From Candidatus Puniceispirillum sp. (GTDB lineage Bacteria; Pseudomonadota; Alphaproteobacteria; Caedimonadales; UBA1908), in assembly GCA_013822015.1 (NCBI GenBank), contig PNJU01000003.1, positions 62,001-126,000 of the forward strand: 64,000 nt of DNA, in the 5' to 3' direction. Of this stretch, positions 20,101-27,996 are shown one piece after another. The translations under genes were made by a program, and so were the position numbers. The notes under the pieces are model-generated. The model did not search any database and was not told the origin of the DNA. It was given only the letters and a program-made list of their open reading frames with translations. Within the stretch, counting starts at the first letter, position 1. Every line of letters begins with the position of its first letter.

Positions 20101-20726
20101 AGGGTACCCAAAAATACCTGGTAAAACACGTGGGTGCCTTTGGGGGGAGGCGGACCCTCCCAAGGCATGCGGTTTCCCTCAATGGGGACAACGCGCCGGT
20201 AGAAGCTTGAAAAGGGCATCTCAAAGGACTGCGGTGCCAAAATATCCAGGGCCGACCACGCGCGCAAAACGCGCTCAGCATTTTCCATTTGCGCGATGTG
20301 CGCTTCTTCATCTTGGCAAGGTTCACCGGGTTCGCGCGGGACAGACACGGACGGCGCGCCAGCCTCACCGCCAGGCGGCCCTGCCTGGCTGACTCCCGCC
20401 TCAGCGCCCTGGGCCAGGGCTTTTTCAACCAGAACATGGACACTGTTTTGTACGTTGAGGTTATTCACAAGGTGCAAGGGGGGCGCCTCCTTTGAGGATG
20501 CTTGCTCCTGGGAGCATGGGTCTTCACCGATGCCATTCTCCTGCCACAAACGCAAAAGCAGCGCGTCACGCTTTTTAGACTTACGACGGGTAAGAAGCGC
20601 TTTGTAAAGGGCAAGGCGATCCTCCTCATCGGCGTGGGCGCCGTAAAAGTGGGCCAACTCGTCCAAACTCAGCTGCGTCAAATCATCATGGGACGGGGCG
20701 CGGTAAGCCGCTTGGGACTGAGGCAT
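17103..20726 (-). CDS. Large SF1 (UPF1-like) DNA/RNA helicase with a coiled-coil insert
   Basis: 1207 residues. All core SF1 helicase motifs can be read: Walker A GPPGTGKTTLL (about 433), VLVTSSNNKAVENI, Walker B LLIDEAGQATPQAA (about 900), VAVGDPLQIEPVV, VHTFQGRESEAVILVLGAP (about 1127) and the final VNLLNVALTRAKEGLYVVGD with the arginine finger. Between Walker A and B about 460 residues are inserted, with long charged helices (residues roughly 600-800) suited to a coiled coil. The N-terminal 400 residues contain no motif I recognise. Such AAA/UPF1-like proteins occur sporadically in bacteria, some in defence loci, but no partner gene for a defence system is next to it. It stands alone, convergent with the oxidoreductase gene. 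Confidence 0.85.
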   Translation of the reverse strand: MPQSQAAYRAPSHDDLTQLSLDELAHFYGAHADEEDRLALYKALLTRRKSKKRDALLLRLWQENGIGEDPCSQEQASSKEAPPLHLVNNLNVQNSVHVLVEKALAQGAEAGVSQAGPPGGEAGAPSVSVPREPGEPCQDEEAHIAQMENAERVLRAWSALDILAPQSFEMPFSSFYRRVVPIEGNRMPWEGPPPPKGTHVFYQVFLGTLDLPKAYNTLFDVYADDREERPKMKGKSLLAMATLDSQGRVLEVGVSSFAWGLPIAMSGKLLALSQWPKMESLLAGGLESVLGMGKPVTRRSLEEAHAWLMETLELPQEMVSGPIWDVLKETKKQPTPPETDLLPPFFLADLAVAADLARGKQLPLALQAYLGETQPRERFDILHDKVVLKAALSPEHMPLGRWPGRGGHGLVTLQQAAVNLATTTLDGTPVMSVNGPPGTGKTTLLSDIVASAVIARASAMAAFESPEKAFTKTAHSVSYEGGATHIHTLDETLRGHEVLVTSSNNKAVENISAQLPSDGAISQDALEEGYFQTLSNPLAQSGSTWGLISARLGNRRNRRLFMDKFWWDNDTSLRVYLKCAYGGQIQYVEENDVARPAKIITQENAPHGPQEALAAWQTTRRAFLQAQERALRLQGQAVRAKELIVLEAHLKNEHQTLLEQDARLTQELALMQNALEASFDACTQAIGVYETCQSELRDLKERSPGFLARYVLWWKHRSWHDMFEAAHLALSKAKHDLRLCEKASKEAQNQCAGQEKACEVSRKGLGDHRARMGETKENLERLKEDLGGTFIDEAFLALPHEECQMTVPWIDCASAQARDALFGAAMSLHKAFIGAAARPLQNNLSLMMGALSSGKMKDPVHNIYLPHLWSSLFMVVPVLSTTFASVGRMLSYLSPSSIGWLLIDEAGQATPQAAVGSIMRARRVVAVGDPLQIEPVVTLPEALTSSICRTFGINEKLYNAPSSSVQTLCDRASVYGASPDADRKGARIGVPLLVHRRCANPMFQIANDLAYGGLMVHKKARASSAIRDVLGPSAWFDVKSQDCQDKWSLAEGAQVVELLNKLHAAGVAPHLYMITPFVQVKDALQRLILRQHHLKAWLESALDDEPGDEDGEHNRGHNKLLQWCQAHIGTVHTFQGRESEAVILVLGAPLSAHAGARAWAGKKVNLLNVALTRAKEGLYVVGDREKWKKAGVFYALDAGLDSAHPFK

Positions 20727-20882
20727 TACTTCTCTACCTGTTATAAGATTTTGAGTAGCCTAGCAGGTTTGCGCACGCAGATGAACTCTCTTTTGGTGTG
20801 CATCATTATGATACAACGCAGGACTAAATACGCTTTTGTCCCTTGCGCCTACTCACAAATCTTTGTAGAACTTGTGGGGTAC

Positions 20883-20972
20883 GGAGGGATGCCAGAGCGG
20901 CTGAATGGGGCGGTCTCGAAAACCGTTGTGCGTGCAAGCGTACCGAGGGTTCGAATCCCTCTCCCTCCGCCA
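20883..20972 (+). tRNA. tRNA-Ser (anticodon CGA)
   Basis: Acceptor GGAGGGA at 20883-20889 pairs with TCCCTCC at 20962-20968, discriminator G, encoded CCA at 20970-20972. The anticodon loop CTCGAAA gives CGA. A long variable arm (GTGCGTGCAAGCGTAC) confirms a class II tRNA. Confidence 0.96.
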
Positions 20973-21060
20973 CTGCACGCAACGTGTTATGTTTCCAGTC
21001 GGTTCTTACAGCGCGGCTCGCACGCAGCATCACTTTTCTCAAATTTGAGGAGATAAACAC

Positions 21061-21447
21061 ATGGGCAAAATAGATCAAATCAAACAGATGTGGGCGGATC
21101 TTTATGATCCGGCCAAAGATACGGCCCAGGTGATTGAGCAGTACTTCCATCCCGCTTACACCCAGTGCGTCAATGGCGTGGTGCTCACGCGCGACGCGTA
21201 CACGCAACATGTCCTCGCGCAAAAGGACAACATGCGCGTCACCCATATTGACTACGCGCGTCACCTTGAGGATGAAACTAGCCTCTTTGCTATCTATTCC
21301 CCCAAGGGACAAACCCACGAGGGCGAAGACATTGAGGCCGAGGTAATCAGTTATTTCCGCTTTGAAGGCGATCAAGTCATCTCCATACACGCACAAGTCA
21401 GACTCATCAAAGGCACGCCTCGTGACGTCGACATGCGAAGCAAGTAA
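21061..21447 (+). CDS. SnoaL/NTF2-like protein
   Basis: 128 residues, no signal peptide. The pattern is that of SnoaL-like proteins: an N-terminal helix (QIKQMWADLYDPAKDTAQVIEQYF), YTQCVNGVVLTRDAYTQHV, then strands ending VISYFRFEGDQVISIHAQVRL. No catalytic residue can be named. It has a good ribosome-binding site (TGAGGAGATAAACAC) and starts 88 bp after tRNA-Ser. A hairpin with a T-run covers its stop codon, so it is a single-gene unit. Confidence 0.75.
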   Translation: MGKIDQIKQMWADLYDPAKDTAQVIEQYFHPAYTQCVNGVVLTRDAYTQHVLAQKDNMRVTHIDYARHLEDETSLFAIYSPKGQTHEGEDIEAEVISYFRFEGDQVISIHAQVRLIKGTPRDVDMRSK

Positions 21448-21481
21448 AAAAGGGAGACACGCGTAGCCCTTCCCTTTTTAC
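21444..21481 (+). terminator. Rho-independent terminator
   Basis: GTAAAAAAGGGA at 21444-21455 pairs with TTCCCTTTTTAC at 21470-21481; the T-run is the 3' arm. It overlaps the stop codon of the SnoaL-like gene. The following 21482-21736 region shows no intact gene, only a possible decayed minus-strand frame. Confidence 0.75.
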
Positions 21482-21736
21482 GCTTCTTGCTCTACACATC
21501 GACCTTTGGAAAATCAACGTCCGTATCGAACACATTATTCACATCATTCGTCCACACATTGAGGGCCACATGTTAAATAATCTCTAGAATCTGTGCGTCC
21601 TCAATGGACGCGGGTATATGTGAGCATGACCTGAAAAACCTCCCTACTTTGCAACACAACCATACGCACACATTTTGAGACAACAATCATATTGTCGCCG
21701 CACCGAAACCGAAAATCAGGAGAAAAGAAGTTCCAC

Positions 21737-22636
21737 TTAAGGAAGCTGGTACCCTTTGTCCGTTGACTCGTGCAAAAAGCGACCAGGGCTTATTTCTATT
21801 TGTTGCAAAATCCCATTAAGGGTTTGAAGACTTTTGGAGGCCTCATGCATCACGTCCGTGACACTGGACAAGCCACCGTCCGTAAAATCACGCACACCTG
21901 CGCGGTTCTCATCCACCAAGCGCTCCAGGGAGGTTGCTGCCTTGTCAACGGCCACAATGGCGGGTTGAAGGCCTTGGATTTGTCCCTCCATGCTTTTGAG
22001 GGTTTTGTTAATCTGGGCAAAGGCCCCACGCGCCTCGCGCATAAAGCCGTCAACGTTGTTGGGACCTTTTGCCAAGTCCTTAGAAATGCGCGAGATATCT
22101 TGAAGTGTTTTGGAAAACGCCTCAAGATTCTTGTCGTCTAGCAGAACCTTGAGCTTACCTGTCACAGCGTACACATTTTCAAGGATGTGGGGCAGCTCAC
22201 TAAAAAGCATCTCAATGCCTGAGGCCCGCGAGGCAATGACGGGATACTTTTCACCCGGCTTTGCCTTGAGGGGCGGCAGCGTTTGGGAGCCACCATTAAT
22301 TTGAACATAACTGTATCCCGTCAGCCCCTGCGCCTCAACGGCGGCGACGGCGTCTTGACGAATAAGGGCGGGATTATCAACGGAGATTTTTACGGCAATG
22401 CGCGACACATCTTTGGGGTCAACATAGATGGCTTTGACTTTTCCCACGGGAAGCCCGTGAAAGCGCACACTTTCATTCACACGCAGGCCAGACACAGATC
22501 CATTAAAGTAAATCATATAGTTATGGCGTTCTTTTGTGAAATCCACGTGGGAAAACCACATCACAAAGATGATAAGCCCAGCAAAGAGCGCTAGGAGAAA
22601 GCCGCCAACCGCGAGATAACTTGCACGTGTTTCCAT
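21737..22636 (-). CDS. mlaD: MlaD-like MCE-domain protein
   Basis: Periplasmic, membrane-anchored substrate-binding component of an Mla-type phospholipid transporter. 299 residues: one N-terminal membrane helix (about 7-27, YLAVGGFLLALFAGLIIFVM), then an MCE domain (about 38-118) with the typical YFNGSVSGLRVNESVRFHGL and PVGKVKAIYVDP, and TGYSYVQINGG. A long helical C-terminal region follows, with a probable coiled coil. The permease and ATPase genes (mlaE, mlaF) are not next to it, so they must be elsewhere if the system is complete. It follows, on the same strand, a GGDEF/EAL gene with 75 bp between. Confidence 0.85.
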   Translation of the reverse strand: METRASYLAVGGFLLALFAGLIIFVMWFSHVDFTKERHNYMIYFNGSVSGLRVNESVRFHGLPVGKVKAIYVDPKDVSRIAVKISVDNPALIRQDAVAAVEAQGLTGYSYVQINGGSQTLPPLKAKPGEKYPVIASRASGIEMLFSELPHILENVYAVTGKLKVLLDDKNLEAFSKTLQDISRISKDLAKGPNNVDGFMREARGAFAQINKTLKSMEGQIQGLQPAIVAVDKAATSLERLVDENRAGVRDFTDGGLSSVTDVMHEASKSLQTLNGILQQIEISPGRFLHESTDKGYQLP

Positions 22637-22711
22637 GACACCATTCTAGAGGCACTCGGGCGATTTTGGAAGGTGTGTTCTTGATGGAACTTTCAACCTC
22701 AAAAACTCCCA

Positions 22712-24730
22712 TCACGCACTTTTTTGATCCTGACCCACAATGACCTTTTGATCAAAAATGCCTTCCTTCAGCATGACTTCAATCTGGTTGGCGGGCAGTG
22801 GTTTTTCAAAGAGGTACCCTTGCCCAAAGTCACATCCCATCTTCTTAAGAAACGCATACTGTTCCGGGGTTTCAATGCCTTCGGCAACTGTTTTAACGGA
22901 GGTCACCTTTGCCAAGGTTTGGATCGCCTTAATAAAGGCTTCGATCTGTTGGCGCTCCACCTTTTCCCCCACAAAGGATTTGTCAATTTTTAAGACGTCA
23001 AAGGGGTACTGGCGAAAGGTGCTTAAGGACGAGTTTCCTGTGCCAAAGTCATCAATGGACAGCCTAATGCCCATTGATTTTATTTTACGCAGGAGATTGT
23101 CAGTGTTATCGCAGTACTTTGAAATGATGCTTTCTGTAATTTCTAGAACCACTTGGGTCGGTGCCACATTCCCTTTGGTAATGGCATTTTCCAGAAGCGC
23201 ATAGAAATTTGGATGGAGAAGCTGTTTGTTGGAAACATTCACACACATATGCCACTTATTGTGCCCAAAGGTTTCATTCCACGCGTAGAGCTGGGACAGG
23301 GCTTCCTCTAAAGCAAACGCGCCTAATTTGTGAATAAGCTCAGACTCTTCGGCAAGGGGAATGAAGACATCAGGAGACAGCCCCCCGTAAACGGGATGGC
23401 GCCAGCGCATGAGTGCCTCAAATCCCGCCACCTGATTGGATTTCATATCCATAATGGGTTGGTAAAAGAGCGTCATTTCACGGCGTTCGAGGGCTCCTAT
23501 CAGCGAGTTACTAATATCAAAGATTTTCTTTTGCTTTTCACGCATCTCCACGTCAAAAACCGCAAAGCGCCCTTTGCCTTCATGTTTGGCGCGGTAAAGG
23601 GCCATATCGGCGTCACTAAGCAGTTTCTCATGACTCACCCCTATATGGGCCTTGGACGACACAACAACACCCATACTTAAACCCGCATAAATCTCGTGGT
23701 TATGGACCTTGATGGGCGTTTCCATCGCCTTTGCGATGCGTTCCATCACACCGTTTATGTGGCTCTTCGTATGGGTTCCTAGAAGCAAGATTGCAAACTC
23801 ATCTCCACCAAGCCTTGCCACGGTATCCGTATCACGCACACACGATACAAGACGCTTTGAGAGGTGGACAAGAAGCTCATCCCCTGCGCTATGTCCAAGG
23901 GTATCATTCACGCGCTTAAAATTATCTAAGTCGATAAAAAGAAGAGCAAACTTACGTTTGGGGTCGCGCTTGTAGTTTGCAAGGGCCTGGGACAGGCGTT
24001 CGTTCAAGAGAACGCGGTTGGGCAGACGGGTCAGTGAGTCATGGAGCGCCCCGTGGCTGAGCTCACTCTCTAGGTTCTTTTTCTGTGTCACGTCCATGAT
24101 GGACCCAATGAGCCTTGTGGCTTTGTCGCCATAGCACATACAAATCCAGCGCATCTCCACCCAGGTAGTATCGCCATTGTCTCGTGCAACACGAAATTCT
24201 AAGGTGTGGCGCGTTTGATTTTGGCACGCTTGGGAGTCTTCTAGGGCGCGCTGAAATCTTTCCTGATCATCGTGGTGGATGAGCTTCATCCATTGCTCAA
24301 TGGTAGGCTTATGGGCTTTTACCTTCCAACCCATGATTTCCTTCCAGCGGGTTGCAAGGTAGAGCTTGTCTTTTTTCAGATCCCAATCCCAAAGGCCGTC
24401 ATTCACACCCTTGGACGCGAGGGCATAGCGCTCCTTGGTCAGGCGCAGACGTTTTGCTGTTTGAATGATGGTTTTCTCTCCCTTTTCAAGGGAGTCCAAT
24501 GCTTTTTGAAGACCTAACACGTAGGGCCTGAGCACAAAGTTAATAATGAGAGGCGTGCTGATAATAACAAGGGAAACTGTATCAATGAGCCCTTCGGCAA
24601 CTTGCCCCATGTGGGGATCAATAATTGGCAGGAGAACAAACATGATAAAGGCCTCTACACACAGCACGATACACGCTATCTTAAGCGCAATCCCCATGAC
24701 CTCCTTGTGCGCAAGACGCATTGAAAACAT
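22712..24730 (-). CDS. Membrane-bound PAS-GGDEF-EAL cyclic-di-GMP protein
   Basis: 672 residues. Two N-terminal membrane segments (about 12-33 and 45-68) with no large periplasmic loop, a PAS domain (about 105-215, GVNDGLWDWDLKKDKLYLAT ... IGSIMDVTQ), then GGDEF and EAL domains. The cyclase signature RLGGDEFAILL is intact (about 307), so diguanylate cyclase activity is possible. The EAL domain starts GFEALMRW (about 436) and keeps the other catalytic residues: VNVSNKQL, LEITES, SIDDFGTG, LKIDKSFV, TVAEGIET. Both activities are therefore plausible and PAS probably sets the balance. The presence of an intact c-di-GMP enzyme argues against extreme genome reduction. Confidence 0.95.
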   Translation of the reverse strand: MFSMRLAHKEVMGIALKIACIVLCVEAFIMFVLLPIIDPHMGQVAEGLIDTVSLVIISTPLIINFVLRPYVLGLQKALDSLEKGEKTIIQTAKRLRLTKERYALASKGVNDGLWDWDLKKDKLYLATRWKEIMGWKVKAHKPTIEQWMKLIHHDDQERFQRALEDSQACQNQTRHTLEFRVARDNGDTTWVEMRWICMCYGDKATRLIGSIMDVTQKKNLESELSHGALHDSLTRLPNRVLLNERLSQALANYKRDPKRKFALLFIDLDNFKRVNDTLGHSAGDELLVHLSKRLVSCVRDTDTVARLGGDEFAILLLGTHTKSHINGVMERIAKAMETPIKVHNHEIYAGLSMGVVVSSKAHIGVSHEKLLSDADMALYRAKHEGKGRFAVFDVEMREKQKKIFDISNSLIGALERREMTLFYQPIMDMKSNQVAGFEALMRWRHPVYGGLSPDVFIPLAEESELIHKLGAFALEEALSQLYAWNETFGHNKWHMCVNVSNKQLLHPNFYALLENAITKGNVAPTQVVLEITESIISKYCDNTDNLLRKIKSMGIRLSIDDFGTGNSSLSTFRQYPFDVLKIDKSFVGEKVERQQIEAFIKAIQTLAKVTSVKTVAEGIETPEQYAFLKKMGCDFGQGYLFEKPLPANQIEVMLKEGIFDQKVIVGQDQKSA

Positions 24731-24853
24731 GAACGCTCCCGTAAATCGATCCTATCTCCATTTTCTACCAAAAAGGTATTAAAAGTTTCTAAAGAACGCC
24801 ACGATGTGTATAAATTTGCTATACTCATGAGAGCCATTTGAACCCGTAAAAAA

Positions 24854-26296
24854 ATGACATCAAGCCCACACACGCTTTATCTCTTTCGCAAAGACCTTCG
24901 CGTGCGCGATAACCCAGCCCTATTGGAGGCGGCGCACAGTGGCCAGGTGCTGGGCGCGTATATCCTTGATGACACAACGCCGGGCGCCTTTAAATTGGGG
25001 GAAGCCTCAAGATGTTGGCTGCACCATAGCTTGGCGTCCCTTAACACCTCCCTAGGCGGCACTTTGAACCTCTACAAGGGCGAGGTACCCAAGGTCATTG
25101 GCAGCCTTCTTGAGCGTTATCCCAGCATTACCTCCATCCACTGGAACCGCTGTTATGAGCCATGGCGTATTTCCCAGGATAAGGCGCTCAAGGAAACCCT
25201 CAAGGCGCGCGGGCTTACCGTGACAAGCCATAACGCCTCCCTTTTGTGGGAGCCGTGGCAAATCCTGACAAAGGCCGGCACGCCTTACCAGGTCTTCACA
25301 CCTTACTACACAAAGGGATGCTTGAACGCCCCTGCCCCGCGCGCGCCCGTGAGCTCTGCCGCCCAGGCGGTATACTTCAAGGACGCCGACGCCCTCCCCC
25401 TGAACGATCTTTCGCTTCTGCCAACGCGCCCCTGGCATGAGGACCTCATGTCCCATTGGCAGGTTGGTGAAGCGGCAGCCTACGCCCGCCTTGAGGCCTT
25501 TTGCGAGACGCGCGCCCATGCTTACGCAAAGGACCGGGACTTTCCATCCCTGTCCGCCACATCCCTTCTATCCCCGCACCTCGCCTTCGGTGAGATTTCG
25601 CCGCACCAAATTTGGTGGCACGTTCACGGGCAAATCACCCAGAGCGAACACTTCTCCCAGGGGCATGAAACATTCCTTAAAGAGCTGGCCTGGCGCGAGT
25701 TTTCCTACTATCTTCTCTATCACTTTCCAGATTTGCCCGTGCGGGCCTTTCAAAAGAAATTTGATGCCTTTGCTTGGTCCCACGAAAACCCGCACCTGGA
25801 AGCGTGGCAGCGGGGCCAGACGGGCTATCCGCTCGTGGACGCGGGCATGCGTGAGCTTTGGCAAACGGGCACCCTGCACAACCGAGTGCGCATGGTTGTG
25901 GCCTCGTTCCTCGTCAAAAATCTGGGCATCCACTGGCATGAGGGAGCCAAGTGGTTTTGGGACTGTTTGGTGGACGCGGATCTTGCCAGTAACAGCGCCA
26001 GCTGGCAGTGGGTCGCTGGATGTGGCGCCGACGCGGCTCCTTACTTTCGCATTTTTAATCCCACCACCCAGGGGCAAAAGTTTGACCCAGACGGAACCTA
26101 TACCCGTCGATATGTCCCGGAGCTTGCCGCCCTGCCGGACAAATATCTCTTCGCCCCGTCCCTTGCCCCCGCTCATGCTTTGCAGCAAGCAGGTGTGCGC
26201 TTAGGAACAAACTACCCCCACCCCATCGTGGATCTGTCCGCCTCACGCCAAGCAGCCCTTGAGGCATATGGTGTTTTGTCAAAGGGCCTTATATAG
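24854..26296 (+). CDS. phrB: Deoxyribodipyrimidine photolyase
   Basis: Light-driven repair of cyclobutane pyrimidine dimers. 480 residues. The N-terminal antenna domain opens LYLFRKDLRVRDNPALLEAA; the C-terminal FAD domain has ELAWREFSYYLLYHFPDLP, GQTGYPLVDAGMRELWQTG and HNRVRMVVASFLVKNLGIHW, then the conserved SWQWVAGCGADAAPYFRIFN. The ATG at 24854 follows a TATACT box near 24820. A photolyase implies exposure to light at some stage of life, which is of interest if the organism is intracellular. Its stop codon lies within a 14-base match to the edge of the 107-bp repeat. Confidence 0.96.
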   Translation: MTSSPHTLYLFRKDLRVRDNPALLEAAHSGQVLGAYILDDTTPGAFKLGEASRCWLHHSLASLNTSLGGTLNLYKGEVPKVIGSLLERYPSITSIHWNRCYEPWRISQDKALKETLKARGLTVTSHNASLLWEPWQILTKAGTPYQVFTPYYTKGCLNAPAPRAPVSSAAQAVYFKDADALPLNDLSLLPTRPWHEDLMSHWQVGEAAAYARLEAFCETRAHAYAKDRDFPSLSATSLLSPHLAFGEISPHQIWWHVHGQITQSEHFSQGHETFLKELAWREFSYYLLYHFPDLPVRAFQKKFDAFAWSHENPHLEAWQRGQTGYPLVDAGMRELWQTGTLHNRVRMVVASFLVKNLGIHWHEGAKWFWDCLVDADLASNSASWQWVAGCGADAAPYFRIFNPTTQGQKFDPDGTYTRRYVPELAALPDKYLFAPSLAPAHALQQAGVRLGTNYPHPIVDLSASRQAALEAYGVLSKGLI

Positions 26297-26314
26297 CTAG
26301 AGGGAGTTTCCCGT

Positions 26315-26608
26315 ATGCCAACATCCATATGTGCGATAATGTTTTTTCTTGTGTGCGCTGCGTCAACGCCTCTTTTGGCAAGCGCGCAGAATCCAGATGA
26401 CCAAGACGATTTGCAAATACATGCCGGTCCCACTCCTTCACAATCATCTTTTTCACCGTGGATGTGGACATGGCAAGAAGCTAACGGTGCAGGAGTGGAG
26501 AATGGCCAGCCCCAAAGTCAATTTTTGCAACTGGGTGAAAGCACATGGATTTTTAAGTCACCCATCGTCTCAGGCCCTCCCGTCCGGAATCGTCGCAAAT
26601 CTCTGTGA
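26315..26608 (+). CDS. Small secreted protein of unknown function
   Basis: 97 residues, not recognised. It begins with a convincing signal peptide (ICAIMFFLVCAASTPLLASA) and continues as a short, polar, Trp/Gln/Pro-rich tail without cysteines. GGGAG lies 10 bases upstream of the ATG. It is 18 bp downstream of phrB and on the same strand, so it may be co-transcribed. A second overlapping frame exists at 26349-26678, but it lacks a signal peptide and reads into the convergent chpT gene. Confidence 0.5.
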   Translation: MPTSICAIMFFLVCAASTPLLASAQNPDDQDDLQIHAGPTPSQSSFSPWMWTWQEANGAGVENGQPQSQFLQLGESTWIFKSPIVSGPPVRNRRKSL

Positions 26609-26631
26609 GGAAGATGTCCGAACGAAGAGAC

Positions 26632-27321
26632 TTATTTTTGGGAAAATAGACTGCGCAGACCGCCTTGTTTTTTCTTGAGTGTCAAAGTGATGCGCTCGGC
26701 AGAGACTTCGAGACGCTCGATCTCAACGCCCATTTCTTCCAAAAGAAGAGTTGCCAAGTGGGCCTGGGCCTCGTGGGGCGAGATATCATCCTCCGCCACA
26801 AGATTCCACAGGGTGCGCTCCACACCAATTTTCAAAGGCACGAGAGACCCTTCCAAAATTAAGACAGGCAAAATGCTGGGATCAGCTGAGGTGTACTTGA
26901 TGGTGAGGGTGCCTCCGCGCGGTGCCGCCTCGCACAAAAGAAGGGTCAGGTTTGCAAGAATGCGTCCCCAACTGGCATAATCAATTTCGGAGGTCGCCAT
27001 GTCTACAGACGATGGCTCCTCATAAAGGGGCCACACAAGGTTCACTTTTGTGGTTGTCAGATAATCCTGTAAAAAGCGCGACACATCCTGCAAGCCCTTA
27101 AACTGAACAGCTGCCGAAAATCCAAAAACGGCGCGGTAAAACACAAGGCGCCTTGCAACGGTCTGTGCGCTGGTGCGCACAACCTGAAGAAGTTCGGCGT
27201 TTTGCTCGGCCCCGTCATCAAGGAGTAACTCCAAACCACTGTTAATCGCCCCCACTGGTGCAATCAGGTCATGGCAAAGGCGCGACGAAAGCATCTGGGC
27301 AAACCGAAGGGGGGGAATCAT
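26632..27321 (-). CDS. chpT: Histidine phosphotransferase ChpT
   Basis: Central relay of the alphaproteobacterial CckA-ChpT-CtrA phosphorelay that controls the cell cycle. 229 residues. The N-terminal helix holds the phosphorylated His in MLSSRLCHDLIAPVGAINSG (His17). A degenerate HATPase-like domain follows (SWGRILANLTLLLCEAAPRG, GTLTIKY). The ATG at 27321 is preferred to an upstream GTG at 27339 because AGGAGG sits just before it. CtrA and CckA are not in the window. It is divergent from rpiB. Confidence 0.85.
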   Translation of the reverse strand: MIPPLRFAQMLSSRLCHDLIAPVGAINSGLELLLDDGAEQNAELLQVVRTSAQTVARRLVFYRAVFGFSAAVQFKGLQDVSRFLQDYLTTTKVNLVWPLYEEPSSVDMATSEIDYASWGRILANLTLLLCEAAPRGGTLTIKYTSADPSILPVLILEGSLVPLKIGVERTLWNLVAEDDISPHEAQAHLATLLLEEMGVEIERLEVSAERITLTLKKKQGGLRSLFSQK

Positions 27322-27475
27322 GGCAGCCTCCTCATGCACTTTTTAGTTATAAGTTTTTTAAATGCATTATTACTATATCTCTTCTTAAAAGACCCGTCTA
27401 GCACTTTTCCTTGCGCTAGGAGGGCAACTCTTTGTATCTTGAGAAAAAGTATTTTTGAGAATGGAGCCTCTTTAT

Positions 27476-27925
27476 ATGGAAATTTTCATTGGGTGTGATC
27501 ACGCGGGTTTTACGCTAAAGGAGGCCTTGGGCGAGGTGCTCGCCTCTTTTGGTACGGTCCATGATTTGGGCACGAAAAGTGAGGGCCGCGTGGATTATCC
27601 CGACTTTTCAAAGCGTGTGTGCGAGAGTGTTCTGGGCACCCCTGAATCGTTTGGCATTCTCATTTGCGGCACAGGCATTGGTATGAGCATTGCCGCCAAT
27701 CGGTTTCGCGGCATCCGCGCGGCCCTTTGCAATGACGCGGGGTTTTGCGCCCACTTTGCCCGCGCCCACAACAACGCCAATATCCTGTGCTTAGGCGGGC
27801 GCCTTGTAACGCCTGATGTGGCCATGGAATCTGTGCGCGTATTCTTCACAACATCCTTTGAGCAAGGCCGGCACGCAGGGCGCGTGACAAAAATTGAGAC
27901 CTGCGCCTTTGGGGAAAACGCGTAA
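27476..27925 (+). CDS. rpiB: Ribose-5-phosphate isomerase B
   Basis: Interconverts ribose 5-phosphate and ribulose 5-phosphate. 149 residues, the normal length. It opens EIFIGCDHAGFTLKE with the phosphate-binding Asp/His, and contains VDYPDFSKRVCESV and the active-site loop FGILICGTGIGMSIAANRFRG, followed by CNDAGFCAHFARAHNNANILCLGGR. An in-frame ATG at 27455 is too far upstream for the family start, so 27476 is used. The frequent neighbour glyA is absent. Confidence 0.95.
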   Translation: MEIFIGCDHAGFTLKEALGEVLASFGTVHDLGTKSEGRVDYPDFSKRVCESVLGTPESFGILICGTGIGMSIAANRFRGIRAALCNDAGFCAHFARAHNNANILCLGGRLVTPDVAMESVRVFFTTSFEQGRHAGRVTKIETCAFGENA

Positions 27926-27996
27926 AGGGGACACGCAAAGCGGCTGTTCTGGGGCCCCGGAATATGCTAGGTCATTATGAGAGTCAATAACTGGTC

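Noticed and set aside
17103-20726. Helicase as part of a known multi-gene defence system
   Set aside because: The neighbours are an old yellow enzyme, a tRNA and a SnoaL-like gene; no nuclease, methylase or other partner is present.
20824-21396. A 190-codon minus-strand frame over tRNA-Ser and the SnoaL-like gene
   Set aside because: The EGEGFEPSVRLHAQ-type translation is the familiar antisense reading of a tRNA-Ser gene, and the rest is antisense to a better gene.
26349-26678. A 109-codon frame overlapping the small secreted protein after phrB
   Set aside because: No signal peptide and it runs into chpT on the other strand; the overlapping frame at 26315 is better supported.
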